A DNA stretch of 64,000 nucleotides from Clostridiales bacterium (GTDB taxonomy: Bacteria > Bacillota > Clostridia > Oscillospirales > Oscillospiraceae). The DNA lies in NCBI GenBank assembly GCA_019415645.1, contig DXYV01000003.1, forward strand, positions 82,804 to 146,803. The letters run 5' to 3'. Position 1 is the first letter of the stretch. The number at the start of each line of letters is the position of its first letter. The translations under genes and the position numbers were made by a program. Shown piece after piece: positions 62,032 through 64,000 of this stretch. A model generated the notes under the pieces. The model searched no databases. It was not told the origin of the DNA and worked only from the letters and a program-made list of their open reading frames with translations.

Positions 62032-63041
62032 AGTCCGCACACCTCCTTTCGCTCTTCTTCCAGTTCGTCCATATGGAAACAGGCGCATTTGTGGCCCGTG
62101 CCGACCTCCTCCAGCACCGGCCGCTGATTCCGGCAGGCCTCGGTGGCGTAGCGGCAGCGGGTGTGGAACGCGCAGCAGTTGGGCGGGATGCGCGACATAT
62201 CGGGGGGCTCGCCCGGTATGGTATGCAGCCCGTGGCTGCGGGGCAGGTCCAGGCGGGGCACCGCGTGGATCAGGCCCAGGGTGTAGGGGTGGTGGGGCCG
62301 GCGGAAAATGTCCTCCGTGCTGCCCTCCTCCACGATCTTGCCGCCGTACATGATTTTGACGGAGTCCGCGTAGCGGGCCACTACGCCCAGGTTGTGGGTA
62401 ATGATAATCAGCGCCGTGCCGAAATCCTTGCGCAGCTGGTTGAGCTGCTCCAGCACCTGGGCCTGCACAGTCACATCCAGGGCGGTGGTGGGCTCATCCG
62501 CCACCAGCACGTCCGGCTGACAGCTCATGGCCATGGCGATCATGGCCCGCTGCTGCATACCGCCGGAGAATTGATGGGGGTACTCCTTGATGCGCTGTTC
62601 GGGGTTGGGAATCCCAACCTTGGCCAGCAGACCAGCCGCCTCGTGCAGCGCCTGCTCCTTGTTCAGCCCCTTGTGGAGCATGATGCTCTCCGCGATCTGC
62701 CGGCCGATGGTGATGACCGGGTTGAGGGCGGCGGAGGGCTCCTGGAAGATCATGCTGATGTCCTTGCCGCGGATGTGCTTGATCTCTTCGTCGGACAGCT
62801 CCATCAGATTTTGCCCGTTGAGAATGATCTCGCCGCCCATGATCAGTCCGGGCGGATAGGGGACCAGCCGCAGCAGGGAGAGGGCGCTGACTGTTTTGCC
62901 GGAGCCAGATTCACCGATGATCGCCATGCACTCTCCCTTGTGCAGGGTGTAGGACAGGCCATCCACGGCCCGCAGCTCGGTGCCGTTGGTATAAAAATAG
63001 GTCCTGAGATTGCGGACCTCCAATACGGTAGTATCTTCCAT
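62028..63041 (-). CDS. peptide ABC transporter ATPase (DppD/OppD-like)
   Basis: This 337-residue ATPase has Walker A 'GESGSGKTV', Q-loop 'IFQEPSAALNP', signature 'SGGMQQR', Walker B 'VLVADEPTTALD', His switch 'IITHNLG' and a C-terminal Cys segment 'CAFHTRCRYATEACRNQ'. The ATG at 63041 follows AAGGGGGAA; longer upstream frame is non-coding hairpin sequence. It begins a D-F-B-C set that lacks a binding-protein gene inside the window. Confidence 0.93.
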   Translation of the reverse strand: MEDTTVLEVRNLRTYFYTNGTELRAVDGLSYTLHKGECMAIIGESGSGKTVSALSLLRLVPYPPGLIMGGEIILNGQNLMELSDEEIKHIRGKDISMIFQEPSAALNPVITIGRQIAESIMLHKGLNKEQALHEAAGLLAKVGIPNPEQRIKEYPHQFSGGMQQRAMIAMAMSCQPDVLVADEPTTALDVTVQAQVLEQLNQLRKDFGTALIIITHNLGVVARYADSVKIMYGGKIVEEGSTEDIFRRPHHPYTLGLIHAVPRLDLPRSHGLHTIPGEPPDMSRIPPNCCAFHTRCRYATEACRNQRPVLEEVGTGHKCACFHMDELEEERKEVCGL

Positions 63042-63079
63042 CGTGCATTCCCCCTTAGAAATCGTCGGTCGTTTTCGTG

Positions 63080-63117
63080 CTGCGGCAAAGGGACCGGCCC
63101 CGGTCCCTTTGCCGCAG
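63080..63117. repeat. 18-bp-arm hairpin upstream of the minus-strand ABC genes
   Basis: CTGCGGCAAAGGGACCGG and its complement (63100-63117) are separated by only 2 bases. No T-run follows on the minus strand, so it may be an RNA-processing or partial-termination hairpin that sets transporter levels relative to the upstream gene. Confidence 0.7.
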
Positions 63118-63150
63118 CGCGGAACGGATTCCGCGCTGTGGCGGGCGAGG

Positions 63151-63786
63151 TTATTCCGCGGGCGTGCGGTCACCCACCTCGATCTGACTGCAATGGGATA
63201 CGGAGCAGACATAATCCGGCTCCCGGTGGAAGCGGATGGAGACGCTCTGCGAAATATCCGCATAGGTCAGTACCATGGACACGGCGATGGGGTTGACCAC
63301 TTCGCCGGCCAGGAACACATGCTTTCCGCTGGGGATGGGAGGCATCACGATCTGGTCGAAATCCTCCATGCGGAAGCCGTGGGCGTCTGCGTTGGGGTCA
63401 GCGCTCAGGGCGGTGACCCAGACCTTGTCTCCCTCCTCCCGTACGTCAAATTTCAGCACGGCGTCATTGCCGGCGGCGTTGACAGGGAAGGGGGTGCTGG
63501 TGAGCTTATACATGCCGCCCGGGCCGATTTCGAAATAGCACACGGCGGGGAGCACGGCATAGGCCATGGCGGCCAGCGCCCAGCTGGCGCAGTGGCCCCG
63601 GTTCTCCACGATGTCCGCCCCGGCGGCCCGCTGGCGGCACTCCGCCACCGCCTTGGTCAGGGCCTCCTTGGTCCAGACCTGGTCGCGCATGATGACCTTT
63701 CCGTCGCGGATCACGTCCTCTTCCTTCAGGCCCAGACGCTCGCCCAGCTCATGGTTGTCGATGATGACGCGCTTCAAATCGTCCAT
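63151..63786 (-). CDS. uncharacterised protein upstream of the peptide ABC operon
   Basis: This 211-residue cytoplasmic protein has no membrane segment or signal. An N-terminal helical part ('MDDLKRVIIDNHELGERLGLKEEDVI...WTKEALTKAVAECRQRAAG') is followed by a beta-rich part with several Cys and Gly ('RGHCASWALAAMAYAVLPAVCYFEIGPGGMYKLTSTPFPVN', '...DYVCSVSHCSQIEVGDRTPAE'). I do not recognise the family. GGGAGGAA precedes the ATG at 63786. It lies between another unknown gene and the ABC genes, so it may process the transported compound. Confidence 0.65.
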   Translation of the reverse strand: MDDLKRVIIDNHELGERLGLKEEDVIRDGKVIMRDQVWTKEALTKAVAECRQRAAGADIVENRGHCASWALAAMAYAVLPAVCYFEIGPGGMYKLTSTPFPVNAAGNDAVLKFDVREEGDKVWVTALSADPNADAHGFRMEDFDQIVMPPIPSGKHVFLAGEVVNPIAVSMVLTYADISQSVSIRFHREPDYVCSVSHCSQIEVGDRTPAE

Positions 63787-63807
63787 GATTCATTCCTCCC
63801 GGTTGAT

Positions 63808-64000
63808 TCAGTGCTGCGCGCCCATGGGCGGGATGGGGTACTCGATCTTGTACTCGCCCTCCGCGAAGGGGCAGCAGTAGGAGCCGTGCTCCCGGTCAAA
63901 GGTGGGATAGGGCGCGGGCCAGGCCACCGAGTTCTGCGGGGGCTGGACGGGGGTGTAGCCGCTGTAAAACAGGGGCAGGTCGGCCACCGGAGGCGCGGGG
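63808..64000 (-). CDS. C-terminal part of an unknown protein (cut by window end)
   Basis: The minus-strand frame is open from the window edge to TGA at 63808 and encodes 63 complete residues ('...VADLPLFYSGYTPVQPPQNSVAWPAPYPTFDREHGSYCCPFAEGEYKIEYPIPPMGAQH'). The Pro/Tyr-rich tail and 'YCCPF' do not match a family I know. The stop lies 22 bases before the start of the next gene, so the two are co-transcribed. Confidence 0.55.
   Translation of the reverse strand, partial: PAPPVADLPLFYSGYTPVQPPQNSVAWPAPYPTFDREHGSYCCPFAEGEYKIEYPIPPMGAQH

Noticed and set aside
58987..62127. A 1046-codon open frame on the plus strand
   Set aside because: It is antisense to the permease and ATPase genes of the ABC operon, which have full motif sets.

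Overview
The window looks like chromosome from an anaerobic, spore-forming member of the Firmicutes/Bacillota, most likely a gut Clostridia of the Oscillospiraceae type (Flavonifractor-like). The grounds are strong AGGAGG ribosome-binding sites, a PdaB-type sporulation deacetylase fragment, SLH-domain surface protein, YitT protein, peptide ABC transporters, and a G+C-rich backbone with G/C-ending codons. The lineage is inference, because no rRNA or tRNA gene is visible.

Layout. 1-2430: the right end of an integrated mobile element (class II glutamine amidotransferase, small serine recombinase, Sel1-repeat protein, a 26-bp-arm palindrome). It abruptly interrupts a minus-strand pdaB-like gene whose first 60 or so codons survive at 2435-2621. 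3059-14692: catabolic cluster A, with a permease, an OYE/FadH-like flavoprotein, a small membrane protein, a FrdA-like flavoprotein, a LysR regulator, then a second OYE-like protein, a second FrdA-like protein and two SDRs. 14919-20873: an operon of a large XRE-type regulator, a membrane protein and a 1243-residue secreted SLH protein with BspA-type repeats and an alpha/beta-hydrolase domain. 21130-34096: a lower-G+C region with a MerR regulator, two ProC-like reductases flanking YitT and a complete dipeptide-type ABC transporter (SBP, B, C, D, F), a tandem NTF2-like protein, a MATE exporter, a DUF1349 protein and an orphan. 34519-45654: cluster B, also lower G+C: OYE-like, divergent LysR, FrdA-like, two SDRs, MmgE/PrpD, a fourth OYE-like protein and an SLC13-type transporter. 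45865-58764: high-G+C housekeeping genes (pyrE, radC, uvrB, a membrane M28 peptidase, an MmcQ-CPCC fusion, uvrA, a small XRE regulator, a small export protein, recD2). 59002-64000: a minus-strand peptide ABC operon (D, F, B, C) headed by two unrecognised proteins, the first cut by the window end.

How the parts may work together. Clusters A and B are paralogous cassettes of the same enzyme set. Together they hold four OYE/dienoyl-reductase-like Fe-S flavoproteins, three fumarate-reductase-like flavoproteins and four SDR dehydrogenases, with LysR control and a carboxylate-type transporter in each. The parts list resembles anaerobic reduction of a cyclic or poly-unsaturated ketone or acid (bile-acid or steroid-type chemistry: OYE, SDR, NTF2-like dehydratase fold), but there is no CoA ligase or CoA transferase. 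All four OYE-like proteins depart from the usual active-site motif in the same way, and all three FrdA-like proteins share an unusual C-terminal motif. This cassette is the best candidate for an undescribed system in the window; its substrate cannot be read from the sequence.
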